64,000 nt of DNA. It comes from an uncultured Bacteroides sp. (lineage in GTDB: Bacteria > Bacteroidota > Bacteroidia > Bacteroidales > Bacteroidaceae). The notes under the pieces were generated by a model. The model worked only from the letters and a program-made list of their open reading frames with translations, was not told where the DNA came from and ran no database searches. The translations under genes and the position numbers were made by a program. Below are positions 16,128 to 27,300 of this stretch, in pieces. The stretch lies in assembly GCF_959029255.1 (NCBI RefSeq), contig NZ_CAUFUE010000010.1, forward strand, positions 83,846-147,845, written 5' to 3'. Positions within the stretch are counted from its first letter, which is position 1. Every line of letters begins with the position of its first letter.

Positions 16128-17921
16128 CTAATCATTCATTGTTATCTTATTTATATTTGAAGAGAGTGTCACCTCATACGTACCGCTATTTTCTGTAACC
16201 GAAACAGTACCGTTTCCATTACTGGCTATGGAGATATAAATATCAGGGATGCTATAGCTCACACCGTTGACGATGAATTTGACCGAACTGTCTGTCCGGG
16301 ACAACCTCACAGGTTCATCCACGCCGACACGGATAGATTGCCCCGGAGCAAGGGAACTGCCGTTCACTTTTATTTTCCCGTCCACGCTCCCTGAACTGAC
16401 TGTAAGATTATTCATGTTTCCGGCTACATTATTAGTACTGGTATAATACGTATCAGTCAATTTATTGTGTACAAAAGCAAATACGGAATTGCTCATCGGA
16501 GAAATCACCATGACAAAAACGACCTTACATTCCGTCGTATCGGAAAGAATGGAGGTCTGTGAACGATAAATAGCCGTGGCCTCTCCCGCATCTTCCTTGA
16601 TATACAATTCGCCATACGCAGCAAGCCAATCATACAGCGCATCAAATCCACCGTACTTATCCAACTCCTGCTTCACCCTGTCACTTTTATGGACGGTCCC
16701 TAAAAAAGCACTATCAAAAACAATCCTGCTATTCAATTCCGCCAATTTCCGGTTCAAAGTGGAAGTATGCACATAACCGTCATAAGGAATACCGACTGGT
16801 GCGGAAAGCGGATATCCGCCGTTGACATTATCCTTGTCCGCTACCCATCTGGTACCGCCACTATTTAGGAGGTCAAGAAATGCCGGCGATTTCATTTCTG
16901 CCGTGGTTTTCGGTTGGAAAATAATATCCCCACTGCTTGAAAAAGCAGATGAAACATCCGAGTTATAGTACATAGTCACAGGCGATCCCATATCTGAAAG
17001 CATGACATGGAAGCCGGTAGCAGGGTCTTCCTTAAGGTCTTCAGACGGAGAACATTCGTAAGCGGCAACAGTAGTCTCTTCGACCCCAATATACAGTGGA
17101 GCATAATTGACGATTAATGCCCTGGAGGAAGTATCGACTTCGGAAATAAAGCTGTTACGCCCATACCATATACCGTCACACTTCAAGCCAAAAAGGCTTT
17201 CTAACATAGCCATGCCGATATATATGAGGGTAAACGGACTTGTACCGCCATCATCCATTGTCCCCTTAATAGTGGTTGTTGAAACACAGGAACAATTCAG
17301 GGCAAAGGAATACATGGGAACATATCTGCCTAATATGGGAGATACCGCCAAAGTTCCGTCATCCGGATTCCCTCCGGTGATATCGTATGTAAACTGAGCA
17401 TTACGGATATGGACATCATGTACATAGCTATACATCAACGCATCGAATACAGATGCAGAATTGTCAGATACAAAGTTCGAGATGAAGCATCCCTGCCCGT
17501 TAATGTCAGCGAAGGCCAATACTTGCTTTATCGCAGTTTCACCATCTACTATTTTCTCGCCTGAGAATGAAACGTTGTGTCCTGCAAAATCAAGGTTTTT
17601 ATCTATACGGATATACGACGCCCATTCCGTAGCGGTAGCCGGATCAATATTTCCTGCATCAATGGCATTGAATGTACCGATATGAAGGTTGAAATAAACA
17701 AAGTCCGCACAACTATTTATCAGATATGGATCATCCTTGCCGCCTGTACCCGCCAGGCTTGTTGACACCGTTACCCCATCCCACACATCCGTTTCCATCG
17801 GCGAAACGATTATAGTATCATCATGGGTATGGCTGGTCACATTACCGGTTTGGATCATTTCTCCCTGCGCCATCCGGTCAAGTAACGCTTCTATTTCTAT
17901 TCCATTATATTTGCTGTTCAT
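16128..17921 (-). CDS. Putative tail fibre / receptor-binding protein
   Basis: 597 residues with no family I can name. After about 40 residues come short beta-rich stretches such as GGKDDPYLINSCADFVYFN and IRIDKNLDFAGHNVSFSG, a layout seen in beta-helical GLUG-like fibre proteins. The N-terminus includes a His/Thr-rich SHTHDD. It is the last structural gene at the distal end of the tail module, the usual place for the host-recognition protein. Its start overlaps the stop of the upstream gene by 17 bases. The fibre role is inferred from position. Confidence 0.5.
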   Translation of the reverse strand: MNSKYNGIEIEALLDRMAQGEMIQTGNVTSHTHDDTIIVSPMETDVWDGVTVSTSLAGTGGKDDPYLINSCADFVYFNLHIGTFNAIDAGNIDPATATEWASYIRIDKNLDFAGHNVSFSGEKIVDGETAIKQVLAFADINGQGCFISNFVSDNSASVFDALMYSYVHDVHIRNAQFTYDITGGNPDDGTLAVSPILGRYVPMYSFALNCSCVSTTTIKGTMDDGGTSPFTLIYIGMAMLESLFGLKCDGIWYGRNSFISEVDTSSRALIVNYAPLYIGVEETTVAAYECSPSEDLKEDPATGFHVMLSDMGSPVTMYYNSDVSSAFSSSGDIIFQPKTTAEMKSPAFLDLLNSGGTRWVADKDNVNGGYPLSAPVGIPYDGYVHTSTLNRKLAELNSRIVFDSAFLGTVHKSDRVKQELDKYGGFDALYDWLAAYGELYIKEDAGEATAIYRSQTSILSDTTECKVVFVMVISPMSNSVFAFVHNKLTDTYYTSTNNVAGNMNNLTVSSGSVDGKIKVNGSSLAPGQSIRVGVDEPVRLSRTDSSVKFIVNGVSYSIPDIYISIASNGNGTVSVTENSGTYEVTLSSNINKITMND

Positions 17922-18156
17922 TTTTCAAGACATTAAAAGTTTCACCATCCGAAAGTATAAAATTGCCGTCGGCCGCATTGAACACCTCGCGCAAACCCGA
18001 TTGCCTGACGGTCATGGATACAGAAGCATTACCGCATACGGCATGGACGGTCTTTTCACGGTCTATGCCCTCATTGACGGACAGGGTACTTATCATTATC
18101 CCCGTAGTACCCGCCTGCCCGTTTTGCGGTTCCAGTTTTAGCCAGTCAAGTATCAT
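17905..18156 (-). CDS. Small BACON-like tail-module protein
   Basis: 83 residues from ATG at 18156, which overlaps the previous stop as ATGA. The sequence has the BACON/Ig-like pattern VSMTVRQSGLREVF and may be a detached repeat of the domain in the preceding protein. An in-frame extension to 18177 exists but would overlap further. The function is unknown; it probably belongs to the distal tail. Confidence 0.6.
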   Translation of the reverse strand: MILDWLKLEPQNGQAGTTGIMISTLSVNEGIDREKTVHAVCGNASVSMTVRQSGLREVFNAADGNFILSDGETFNVLKNEQQI

Positions 18157-19082
18157 ACGACTTCCTCGATATACCATTCGGCATTCGCCGTAAGGTTGTT
18201 GTTCTTGATTTCATTCAGTTCGTTATTAGCGAATGCAACCGTATCATTTTCCCATGAGACCGCATAGCCATCACCTTCCGATTGCGATATTAAGAGAGTG
18301 CCGATAACAGAATTACTAACCTGGTTCTTAAAAACAAGGCTCAAATTTCGTCCCGAACCGCCCACTTTCTGCGAGGTGGCCGTGATTTTGATTTCAGTGG
18401 TTCCGGCATTGCCCGCCAGTTTATCCAGGGAAATCCAAGACGTATCGGAGCCACCTTGTTTGGTGACATTAAATCCGATATTACTCTCAATGCTGATGGC
18501 TTTCACCCCACCCGCCTTGTCGAAAGCTTCCAATGTGCCGGGAGTGACAACAAAGTTCACATCGGCATCGGAAGAGGATTGTCTCACCGTAAATGTTCCG
18601 GCAATCTTCCACTCCGTACCATTCCAGATTTCAATCGTGACCGGGTACTCAACCGTGGCGGCCGTCGAGTTGACCGCAAACTCAACCAGAATAGCCACCG
18701 CCGCCTGGTTTTGCAAGCCGAAACCTTCAGAGAAAGTGCCCTCGTTTGAATTTACCGTGTAACCGGTATTCGGCTTAAGGGTAATTATCTTATCCTCAGC
18801 CGTACTTACGCGGAACTTCTCCGCATTACTGATACCGTTAATAGTTGCCTGTACTATATTATAGGCGATTTCCGACATGTCCGTGTCAAGCGCCAGGAAA
18901 GAAGGTTTCCCTTCAATCTCATACGTTGCCACCGCATTGGCGGTACCGGCACTGGCACGCAACTGTTTCATATACTTCCCGCGTCCGGTGTGTTGTTCCA
19001 CATACTTCACGCCGATGATTTGTACTCCGGCCTGCCCGCTCTGCTGGGCGGCCTCAAATTTCCCGAATTTCAATGTTGCCAT
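18153..19082 (-). CDS. BACON-domain phage tail/baseplate-associated protein
   Basis: 309 residues with two parts. The N-terminal half starts MATLKFGKFEAAQQSGQAG. The second half has a BACON-like domain at about 175-265 (VVTPGTLEAFDKAGGVKAI, WISLDKLAGNAG) and then TLLISQSEGDGY. BACON domains are common in Bacteroides surface enzymes and gut phage proteins and are thought to bind glycans or mucin. Here that would help virion attachment in mucus; this is inferred from the domain, not shown. Confidence 0.65.
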   Translation of the reverse strand: MATLKFGKFEAAQQSGQAGVQIIGVKYVEQHTGRGKYMKQLRASAGTANAVATYEIEGKPSFLALDTDMSEIAYNIVQATINGISNAEKFRVSTAEDKIITLKPNTGYTVNSNEGTFSEGFGLQNQAAVAILVEFAVNSTAATVEYPVTIEIWNGTEWKIAGTFTVRQSSSDADVNFVVTPGTLEAFDKAGGVKAISIESNIGFNVTKQGGSDTSWISLDKLAGNAGTTEIKITATSQKVGGSGRNLSLVFKNQVSNSVIGTLLISQSEGDGYAVSWENDTVAFANNELNEIKNNNLTANAEWYIEEVV

Positions 19083-19094
19083 AACTGTTTATTT

Positions 19095-19349
19095 TTAAAG
19101 TAATTCTTCCAACTCCACCAATTCCCATTTTTTATTTGTTTGCACGCGCATCGGATATTCCTTCCCGATTTCATCGTTCGGCCATTTCAGGATATCAGGG
19201 GATACAAGGATATAGTCACCGTTCACCCGCGCCCACACAAGTTTGAATGTCCCGTCCCTGAATGCCCTGTATATGCCTTTGGCAAGTTTCATTCTGCCGT
19301 CATAATAAGCAAGGGAAACCAGTTTCCCCAGTTTGTCGTCATATATCAT
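19095..19349 (-). CDS. Hypothetical phage protein, tail module
   Basis: 84 residues, no recognised domain. The sequence is rich in aromatic and charged residues (YYDGRMKLAKGIYRAFRDG, KWPNDEIGKEYPMR) and looks beta-rich. It sits between distal tail genes with tight spacing on both sides, which supports it being a real gene. Confidence 0.55.
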   Translation of the reverse strand: MIYDDKLGKLVSLAYYDGRMKLAKGIYRAFRDGTFKLVWARVNGDYILVSPDILKWPNDEIGKEYPMRVQTNKKWELVELEELL

Positions 19350-19367
19350 TTGGACGTCCTTTAATGA

Positions 19368-19901
19368 TTATTCAAATACCGCGTAAAATTCACCGGGAAT
19401 CCCCGTAGCGGGCAGCTCATCAACAACGTTGATCCTGCTTCCCCTGTCAGCAATGACTTCCGTATCCGTATCACCGATAAACCAGTGCCCGTTAGCTCCG
19501 ATATGCGGAGTTATGCCGTCGTGACCGATACCGCCGAACATCATTGATCTGATTTGAGCAACCTTTATCTTTACCCGGGAATCGCACGGGCAGGTATCGA
19601 CCTTGGCGGGGTTGTCCGTAAACATGATGACATTCTTTTCCAGCGCACGGCTCCAGTTCTTACCCTCGTTCTTACTCCAGACGGCTTCTATGGAAAGATA
19701 TCCGCATTGTTGGCGATTGCCGGGAATGAAAACATGAATCACGTTGTCCGTAACTGAACAGTCAGCCTTTTCCTTACCGAATGCAGTCTCCAAATATACG
19801 GCAAGAGATGCCGGCGTAAAGTCCTCATTCACTTCCGTGCCATCCGCACAACGTGTAATTGTCCAGACGATTTCTACATCATTTCCTCTCAGTAATATCA
19901 T
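19368..19901 (-). CDS. Hypothetical distal-tail protein
   Basis: 177 residues. The first 110 look like a beta-sandwich. The C-terminal part has GHDGITPHIGANGHWFIGD, a motif seen in phage tail-fibre tips and adaptor proteins. It follows the large tail hub protein in the same orientation, so a role in the tail tip or fibre attachment is likely. The exact family is not identified. Confidence 0.55.
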   Translation of the reverse strand: MILLRGNDVEIVWTITRCADGTEVNEDFTPASLAVYLETAFGKEKADCSVTDNVIHVFIPGNRQQCGYLSIEAVWSKNEGKNWSRALEKNVIMFTDNPAKVDTCPCDSRVKIKVAQIRSMMFGGIGHDGITPHIGANGHWFIGDTDTEVIADRGSRINVVDELPATGIPGEFYAVFE

Positions 19902-19923
19902 ACCGCTTCCTCCTTTATTTTAT

Positions 19924-22900
19924 TTAAGTTAATGCATCTACTGTGATTTCTTTAATCAAACTACCTGCGGGAACCCCTTCTACCGCAAATGTCGCACCTA
20001 CATTATTCCAAGTAAGATTTTTGTTTTCAAAAGAGAGCTTATTGGAATTAACCGCTATGGAAATCAATTTCACACCTGTACCGTCGTTATATGCCTTGAT
20101 TGTTTGTTTTAACGTCGTGCCAACCGTCAAGACATCGTAGAAAGAAGTGGCATATTCTTTTTCGGTCAGTACGATGCCGTTGATTGAAGCTGTAATCCCG
20201 GATGAATCAAGGGTTGAATAAGAAGTTTTCACAACCAATTCAAATCGGCGTTTACCGGATATGGATACGGGGAAGAGCGCATGCCATACATTATAATTAC
20301 CATTGGAGCCCTTTTTCAGGAAATAAACCTGCCTGTTGTCAAATATATAGCAGTAAGATACATTGTTCCTGTCAAATATGAACATCAAAGCCCCTTCCCC
20401 GTCATAGGCGTAATCAAAGGTGTATTCTGCCGTAGGACCCAAGGCTAGTCCGGTCATCGTATTGAGCGGCGCTGCCAGAACGGCGGCGCTGTTATTATAA
20501 AAGTCGGCGCCCCATACGGTCTCTTTCTCCGTAGCAATCTCATCAAAGTATGCTGTAAGCGTTTTATTACCGTCCCACGTTATATTTCTGGAAGCTTCGG
20601 TGTTGCCGTCACTCCAACGGCTGAATGTATATCCCGCCTCCGCTACCGCCCTTATAATGCCGACCTGACCGGCTTCTTTGGTCCCGCCGCCGCTAACCCT
20701 GCCGGAATTGCCGGGAGACACATCAAGCGTTATCGTGTAATAAATTGTAAGAGTGACAAAATACGCCGTCAACTCTTTGTTGCGGTCCCAAATTATGGTT
20801 CTCGATGCATTCGTGTCCCCGTCACTCCATTTTTCAAATGCATACCCGGAATTAGGCATGGCGGATATCGTTCCCCTGCTTTTTTCTTCCTTTACGCCTC
20901 CTCCCGTTACAGTACCTCCTTCGACGGGCGATGCGCTTAATGTCACTTCGTAATTCTTTGCCGGTTCAACGAAATCACCATCCTTGATCCTTACGATTCC
21001 GTCATCCCCCGAATACAAGACACCGTTACTTATGGAAGATGTCTTTTGAAAATTCGCCAAATCAATAGTAAGGGATGCCAATTCCGTATCTCCTGATTTA
21101 CCCAGATTGTTGAAGAGGATCCTATTAGCCATTATCTCCGTATATACACCTGTACTTTTTCCATACAACAGTACTTTCGGATAATTACCGGACCATCCGA
21201 CAGTTCCCCATAACACATTATTGGAATACAAGTCCAGCGAGCCGTTGGAAGGGTTGAATTCCACACGCCGACCATCATTGGAACTGCGCACTGTACCTGA
21301 TACAACTGCGTCTACAAGCTCCACTGTTCCGTTTTTCGCTACCTTAAACCTGTCCCCGACATTAAGCGAGTTCGCCGATATCGCATCGGAGATAAGCTGC
21401 GCGGTGATAATGGCCGTAGCTTCTATAAGGACCGTGTTTATCTTACCGTCCTTAATGATGGTCCGCCCCTTTGCTGCAGTAGCTTCCAAAGCCGGATAGT
21501 CCGCGTATCCAAGGTTTCGGGCTACGGCGTCTTTAACTTCGGAAGGGATGTTATCAATCTTCGTCTTTATCCCTGATATGTCATTTTCAATCGCATCCAT
21601 ATCCGGCGCATCATCCATATTCTTGAAACCCGTTGAGCCTTTTCCGATGGTAACCTTGCCTGTAAACATGCTGTCCTCACCAATCTCGGTTATTTTCTTT
21701 CCCGCCAGGGAAAAGGTGTTGATACCTTTGAAGTGTTGCAGGCATGGGGCGTCATTACCGAATGAGGAAAGAATAATGGCTTTCTGACGCGATACGTCAT
21801 TCCGGTTGCCGAGCTGTACAATCTCATCGCCTGCCATAGGGACCGTACTGTTACCGTCGCAGTCATCTTTTGAAAGGTCAATGTAATCATCGCCAGTACC
21901 GGTTACCAGCCGCCAATAATAGGTGTTGGACACATTATTATTTAGCCCGGATTTGACATTGAATGTCTGCCGGCGTGCCTGGTCACCGGTAACAAACTGG
22001 TTGACGATGGTACGATTTCCCTCGGTTGTTTCAAAATAACAACGGTAGAAAGTGCTGTATTCCGTCACTTTGCTACATTTCATACTCGCAGGAGTAAGTA
22101 CTATTTGACCGCCCGCATGTTTTAGTTCCTGGATAAGCAATTGGGTAAATTCCGCATACTTCCTCACAAACATACGGTCCACCTCAAGGTAACTGTCCCC
22201 GGTTTCCGGGTTTGTCCTTAACATCATACCCGACCCCAGCGGTCCCGAAGAGAAATCCTGCGACCGGATATCGTCAGAAAACAGCCCGCCCAGAAACTTC
22301 ACGGGGAATTCCGTCTCATCGGGACCTGTCTTGCTGATGGCACGGCTCGTAATCTCCTTTATCGCGCGCAACGCCGAGAACACATTATAATTACTGGGCT
22401 CCCGGCTGTCCCACGTCTTAAGCACGTCGATGACGGCGCGGTCCATTTTCTCCCCGACGATATATTGCAGGTTCGCCACAGCGTCATCCACATTCCGTTT
22501 CCATCCTTTCCCCACCCGGTTCGTGCACTCTATCGTCGCCATGCTCAGATTGTCCAGCTTGCGCACCACCTTCGTCATCCGGCTGTCGCGATATCCCGTT
22601 CCCGGGAAATACTCCTCGCTCAGCAGGCGAACCGACTGGCCAAGCTGCAACGGCACCGAGTTGCGGTCGACATAGGTATAGTCCGTGTCGCCGCCGTACT
22701 TGGCGATATCCTCACTGTATGACGAGAGGAAATCGTCCACGGCGGCGGCATAGTCCTTTTCGGCCTGCACCTCGTAGGCTTCGGGCATGCGGAAGTTCCA
22801 GGGGATGTACCGGTCGCCGACGGCGGGTACCAGGTTGCCGCCCGGTATCTGCGTATCCTCGTCCGGATAGGTATTGATGATTTCCCATTCCTTGGCGGCC

Positions 22901-23877
22901 GGGTAATAGTTCGCCTCGAAGTCACGGCCGGCAAGCTCGCCCATATGGAACGACACATGCTTCACCAGCCCCGCAATCTCATTGTCGCAAGGGTTGAACC
23001 CCATGCCGTCATCCTTGAAGTAGTAGACGGTGAAAGGCTTCTTGTCTTCGCCCGTCTTCTCCTCCGAGCGGACGGAAGACACCGTCCCCGTATAATGCGG
23101 GTAGATACCGGCGAAGGCGTCCGACTCCACATGCTCGTACAGCCCGTACCGCGTATTGCGGTCGATGTATTTTTCCCTGCCGGGAAGTTGCAGGCGAGAA
23201 AAACCATAGCGGCTGCGGTCGATGTTCCTGGTACTCCCCAGCGGGATAAGCCGGGTGAAGAACTTCACGTCGTCGCTGTTCTCCGACTGCACGAGCGAGG
23301 TCAGCCCCCGCATGTATCCCAGTTCCACACGTTCCCCGCGCTCACACCGGCACAGGTTGATGTGGAAACCGTCCGCCCACCATTCCGTCCCAAAGGTTTC
23401 GGCAATGGTGCCCAGGCTGTCCCAGCAGGAAGTACCGCTGTATTCTATGGTCTTGTTGGGGGCGTCCACCACGTCGCCGATACGCCAGCGTTCCTCCCCG
23501 TAGATGCGGTTCATGTTGTCCACCCACTTCTGAAGGTGTTCCCGGGGGCTGCCGTCCAGGCTGAAATGCGGTTCATACTGCCCGTCCGTCAGGTTCAGGT
23601 ATATCACCTGCTCGGCGTCGTGTACCGGGGCGTAGAACTTCACCGAGTAGCTGTAAGTCTGCCTGTCCTTCTGCTTCGGCTTGTACTCCTTCTTGACGGA
23701 GAACCTGATGCCGGACAGCAATACGTAGTCGTTCACGTCGAGCGGCACGTAAGCGAAATGGGTGAACGATACCGACAAGGCGTTTTCCACCATCAGCTCC
23801 TCACTCCAGGTCGAAGAGGAAGAAGTGGAGGCCGCCAGCTTCAAGGTCCCGGATTGGCTGTAGATTTTAAGTTTCAT
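19924..23877 (-). CDS. Large tail hub/spike protein with two InlB-type B-repeats
   Basis: 1317 residues. The N-terminal third resembles siphovirus tail-associated (Tal/hub) proteins, with FYAPVHDAEQVIYLNL and YGEERWRIGDVVDAP. A collagen-poor stalk region follows. Two divergent InlB B-repeat units (about residues 972-1114) each carry GGTVTGGG or GRVSGGG, GYAFEKWSDG or GYTFSRWSDG, and LTAYF. The last 190 residues are a beta-rich tip, perhaps lectin-like (GADFYNNSAAVLAAPLNTM). It lies directly after the distal tail protein, as in siphophages. Receptor or mucus binding by the C-terminus is inferred. Confidence 0.75.
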   Translation of the reverse strand: MKLKIYSQSGTLKLAASTSSSSTWSEELMVENALSVSFTHFAYVPLDVNDYVLLSGIRFSVKKEYKPKQKDRQTYSYSVKFYAPVHDAEQVIYLNLTDGQYEPHFSLDGSPREHLQKWVDNMNRIYGEERWRIGDVVDAPNKTIEYSGTSCWDSLGTIAETFGTEWWADGFHINLCRCERGERVELGYMRGLTSLVQSENSDDVKFFTRLIPLGSTRNIDRSRYGFSRLQLPGREKYIDRNTRYGLYEHVESDAFAGIYPHYTGTVSSVRSEEKTGEDKKPFTVYYFKDDGMGFNPCDNEIAGLVKHVSFHMGELAGRDFEANYYPAAKEWEIINTYPDEDTQIPGGNLVPAVGDRYIPWNFRMPEAYEVQAEKDYAAAVDDFLSSYSEDIAKYGGDTDYTYVDRNSVPLQLGQSVRLLSEEYFPGTGYRDSRMTKVVRKLDNLSMATIECTNRVGKGWKRNVDDAVANLQYIVGEKMDRAVIDVLKTWDSREPSNYNVFSALRAIKEITSRAISKTGPDETEFPVKFLGGLFSDDIRSQDFSSGPLGSGMMLRTNPETGDSYLEVDRMFVRKYAEFTQLLIQELKHAGGQIVLTPASMKCSKVTEYSTFYRCYFETTEGNRTIVNQFVTGDQARRQTFNVKSGLNNNVSNTYYWRLVTGTGDDYIDLSKDDCDGNSTVPMAGDEIVQLGNRNDVSRQKAIILSSFGNDAPCLQHFKGINTFSLAGKKITEIGEDSMFTGKVTIGKGSTGFKNMDDAPDMDAIENDISGIKTKIDNIPSEVKDAVARNLGYADYPALEATAAKGRTIIKDGKINTVLIEATAIITAQLISDAISANSLNVGDRFKVAKNGTVELVDAVVSGTVRSSNDGRRVEFNPSNGSLDLYSNNVLWGTVGWSGNYPKVLLYGKSTGVYTEIMANRILFNNLGKSGDTELASLTIDLANFQKTSSISNGVLYSGDDGIVRIKDGDFVEPAKNYEVTLSASPVEGGTVTGGGVKEEKSRGTISAMPNSGYAFEKWSDGDTNASRTIIWDRNKELTAYFVTLTIYYTITLDVSPGNSGRVSGGGTKEAGQVGIIRAVAEAGYTFSRWSDGNTEASRNITWDGNKTLTAYFDEIATEKETVWGADFYNNSAAVLAAPLNTMTGLALGPTAEYTFDYAYDGEGALMFIFDRNNVSYCYIFDNRQVYFLKKGSNGNYNVWHALFPVSISGKRRFELVVKTSYSTLDSSGITASINGIVLTEKEYATSFYDVLTVGTTLKQTIKAYNDGTGVKLISIAVNSNKLSFENKNLTWNNVGATFAVEGVPAGSLIKEITVDALT

Positions 23878-23888
23878 TCTAACGCTGG

Positions 23889-24368
23889 TTAATCATTGTT
23901 TAAAGAATCAATTTCCGAATATGGGTTCGGTTCCCGGAACTTCATTTTTATCTTACCATAAACTTTTCCACCGGTATTCAAAGGAGTTGCCATCTGATGT
24001 GTGGCGCAAGTTTTTAAATACATACGGTAAGTGGTTCCCAGTTCCGGTAGGGAAAATACCAGCCAGCCGCTTTTCAGAAATGTCTGGAACGCGGTAAACT
24101 TCCGGTACCATTCCGCCGTTGTTTCCGTAAGTATCCCGAACTGCAACGTAACGTCACGTGGCTCGTAATGCGGTTCCGGCAAAACATCCGGCAAGCGTTC
24201 ACCGTTCTCTTCCCGGAATGCCACAGGGGTATAGGCTTTCATTGCGGGAAATTTCAGCAGTTCCCCATAATTGGTATGGGCGCTTGCGCTGTCTTCTGCC
24301 AGGAAAGCGTTGTATTCCTTGTATATGTCTACTCCATTGATGGTTAACAGTCCTTCCAGTATTTCCAT
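23889..24368 (-). CDS. Distal tail protein (Dit-like)
   Basis: 159 residues located between tape measure and hub, the standard position of a siphophage distal tail protein. It begins MEILEGLLTINGVDIYKEYNAF and has a FREENGERLPDVLP stretch and a C-terminal YGKIKMKFREPNP. The sequence family is not secure, so the call rests on size and synteny. Confidence 0.6.
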   Translation of the reverse strand: MEILEGLLTINGVDIYKEYNAFLAEDSASAHTNYGELLKFPAMKAYTPVAFREENGERLPDVLPEPHYEPRDVTLQFGILTETTAEWYRKFTAFQTFLKSGWLVFSLPELGTTYRMYLKTCATHQMATPLNTGGKVYGKIKMKFREPNPYSEIDSLNND

Positions 24369-24369
24369 A

Positions 24370-27300
24370 TTATCTCATTTTTACTCCGTCACGTTCCATT
24401 TTTTCCATCGCGTCGGCAATGTCATCCAGACGTTTGCAGAATGCCGTATTCTCCGCTATGGTATTCAGCAACCCGATAGCCTCGTAAGCATATTGCGAGA
24501 GGTCGGTCAATTTTTCATCCATGCTGGCAACATGTATCTGTACAGAAGTAGCGATACCCTCAATTTTCCCGGCTGTCTCTTCGGTAATGGTAGTCACCGC
24601 CCCCGAACGTCCCGACTGGGACGAGGTCGTTGAATCATCAGCGCTCCATCCGAACGCTGCGGCCATTTTATCCCGTTCAGCCAGCATGGCATCCGTCAGT
24701 TCCTGTTGCATGTTGCGCAGGCGCTCCACTTCCCCCGTGGTATAAGTACCGTCATTACCCGCTTCCGCCCAACTGTCATACAAGGCTTTAATCCTTGTGG
24801 AATAGTTTTTTTCCAGCATGGAGCGCATGATGGATTCCTGCAATTTCTTCTCAAAATCCTTGGCGAAGTCCGCATTCTTCAGGCTCAGGTCAGACAGCAT
24901 GCCCAGGTAGCTGTCTTTAAAACTGTCAAAAGAGATGCCGGTTATCTGCTCCTTCATCATTGCCAGGACCTCTTTCGCCTGCTCGGCACCGCTGATGATA
25001 TTTTCCAGATGCTCACGGAAATCACCGTCCAGCCCCGCCCACATCTCGGGCATCTGTTCCCTTACTTTCTTCAGCTGTTCCTCGGATGCGCCAAGCAGGG
25101 CACTGGTGATATCGTTATAGTTCCCATTCCGGCTGACATAATTATAAAGTTCCGGCGCATATCCGCCCAGCCCCTTATTTTGCCTGTATGCTATGGAGTG
25201 TGAACCGGCACTGGCGCCTGATGACGCCCGGGCACGTGCCATGTTGCGATGCGCCTCCTGGGATTTGTCTATAATATCAAGCGCTTCCTGTCCCGCCTTG
25301 GCTGCTTCTGCCCCGTATGACTCTTTGATATAGGCCTTTTTCTTATCAAGCAACCGGTCCCACACATCCAGCAGCACCTCGTACCTTTTCACCATTTCGT
25401 TGTACTCCGAATAGTCGGCGCCATTGAACAACTTGATAGTCCCGCCCAGCGACACGATTGACTTGACGGCACCCTTGATGGTCTGTAACCCGCCGGTAAG
25501 AATAGTCATCGGTTTCGTTACATCTATTTGCGCCAACCCGTCCAGCATTTCATTCATGCCCTCCATAGTCCCCGATAACCATTCGGGGGTTTTAATGCCC
25601 AGTTCATTCATGATGCCCAGCACACCTTCCGCCGCCTGCGTGTATTCGCGCATTTTGTCCACCCCGGCATGCAGGGAGTCCGTGGCTTCCGCCTGCGCCT
25701 TCCGTTTGGCAGCTTCGGCGCTGTCCAGCTTCGCTTCGGCATCCTTTTTTTCCTGCTCCGTACCCTTTTCCAGCACTTTGTTATATTCATCACGGGCCTC
25801 GGTCAGTTCCTTGTTGGCTTTGGCGAGGGTTCCGAAAGAATCACTTATCGCCTGAAAAGGCGACCGGCTCTTCTCTTCCAGGTCAATGCTGTTGATTGCC
25901 CCGACGATTTCCTTGATATTCTCCGGAGAAAGGTTCTTTTGCTCCTTGATGAAAGACTGGAGCTGTTTTTTCAACCTGCCCAGAGCCTCGGTAGATACCT
26001 TGTCGAGATTGCCGAAGACGGAAGTCCAGTCAATGCCTGCTTTCAGGTTCTCCAGGTCAAGGTTCTTCAGCTCCTCTTCCATTTTCTTTTTCTGGGTCGC
26101 CTTGTCACCGCCGGTCTTGGACTTGGCTATTTTGTTTTCGTAATCTTTGGTGATGGCGGCACGTTTTTCCTGGTATGTACCATACTCCTTATTATAATCT
26201 ATCCACGACTGCTCTTCCTCTTCTTTCAGCTTTTTATTTTTATCGGCATAGTCCTTGGTCACGGCAAAGAAATCTTTCATATATTGTTCTCCGGCAAGGT
26301 TGCGTTGCTGCATCGCCTGATCCTTGACGGTAGCCACTTGGTCGGGAGTAACCTTCAAACCTTTTTTCTGCGCGGCTTTAAGAGCCTTCATACGCTCACG
26401 TTCTTCGTGGTCGATGCGTTCCAGTTCGTCATCAAATTTTTTCAGGGCAAGTTCCTTTTCTTTTTTCTCGCCCTCCTCCATCAGGGCGATGGTCATGTCG
26501 TTTATTTTTTGGCGGGCTTTGAATTCCGCTTCGGCTATTTCATTGGCTTTGGTGGCGGCATCATTACCCGGACCGACGTTTTTCTTTTGCTTGTCGGTAC
26601 GTTCTTCATAATCATATACAACAGCATCCTGCATGGTTTTATTATAATCATCCCATGCTTTTTTAGATAGTTCACGGGCTGCTTCAAGTTGTTCCCTGCT
26701 AGCCTCTCCTTGCATGAATTTGGCATTCACTTTATCAAAAGAGGCATCGGCCAATGCCAGTGCCGTTTTAGCGGCTTCCTTGCGGAGTTCAATCAATTCC
26801 TTCTTGGACTTGCCCGATGCTTCAGCAATCCGGGTATCAAAATCCACATCATCAGACACCTGCTGAAGGGATGACCGGGTTTTGTCTATTTCCGTAGTTA
26901 TCGCCCGCTGCGCTTCCCGGGTTCTGTCACTGTATCTGTCCCACAACACAATCAGTCCCGTTATCACCACCGACAATCCCATTGTCAACGTCGCCATCAG
27001 CGCCTTGGCGGCTACATTTGAAATGCCCAACGCTACGGAAAGCCTTGTCGTGGCAGCCGTCAGCATGTTCTTTGCCCCGGTCAGCAGCACGTGTGTGAAG
27101 TAGCTGTCCTTGTTCAGCGTATTGGCCACCTGCTGTACGCCCATGGTAATCGCCATTACCGCCTGCAACCTGGTTTGTATCTGAGCCAGCTTTTCCTCCT
27201 CAACGCCGAAAAGGGAGGCTGCGCCCACACCCGCAGTCATCGCCCCGGTAAGTCCGGACACGGCATCCATCGTCGCCTTGATATTTTTATTGTCGTCGGA

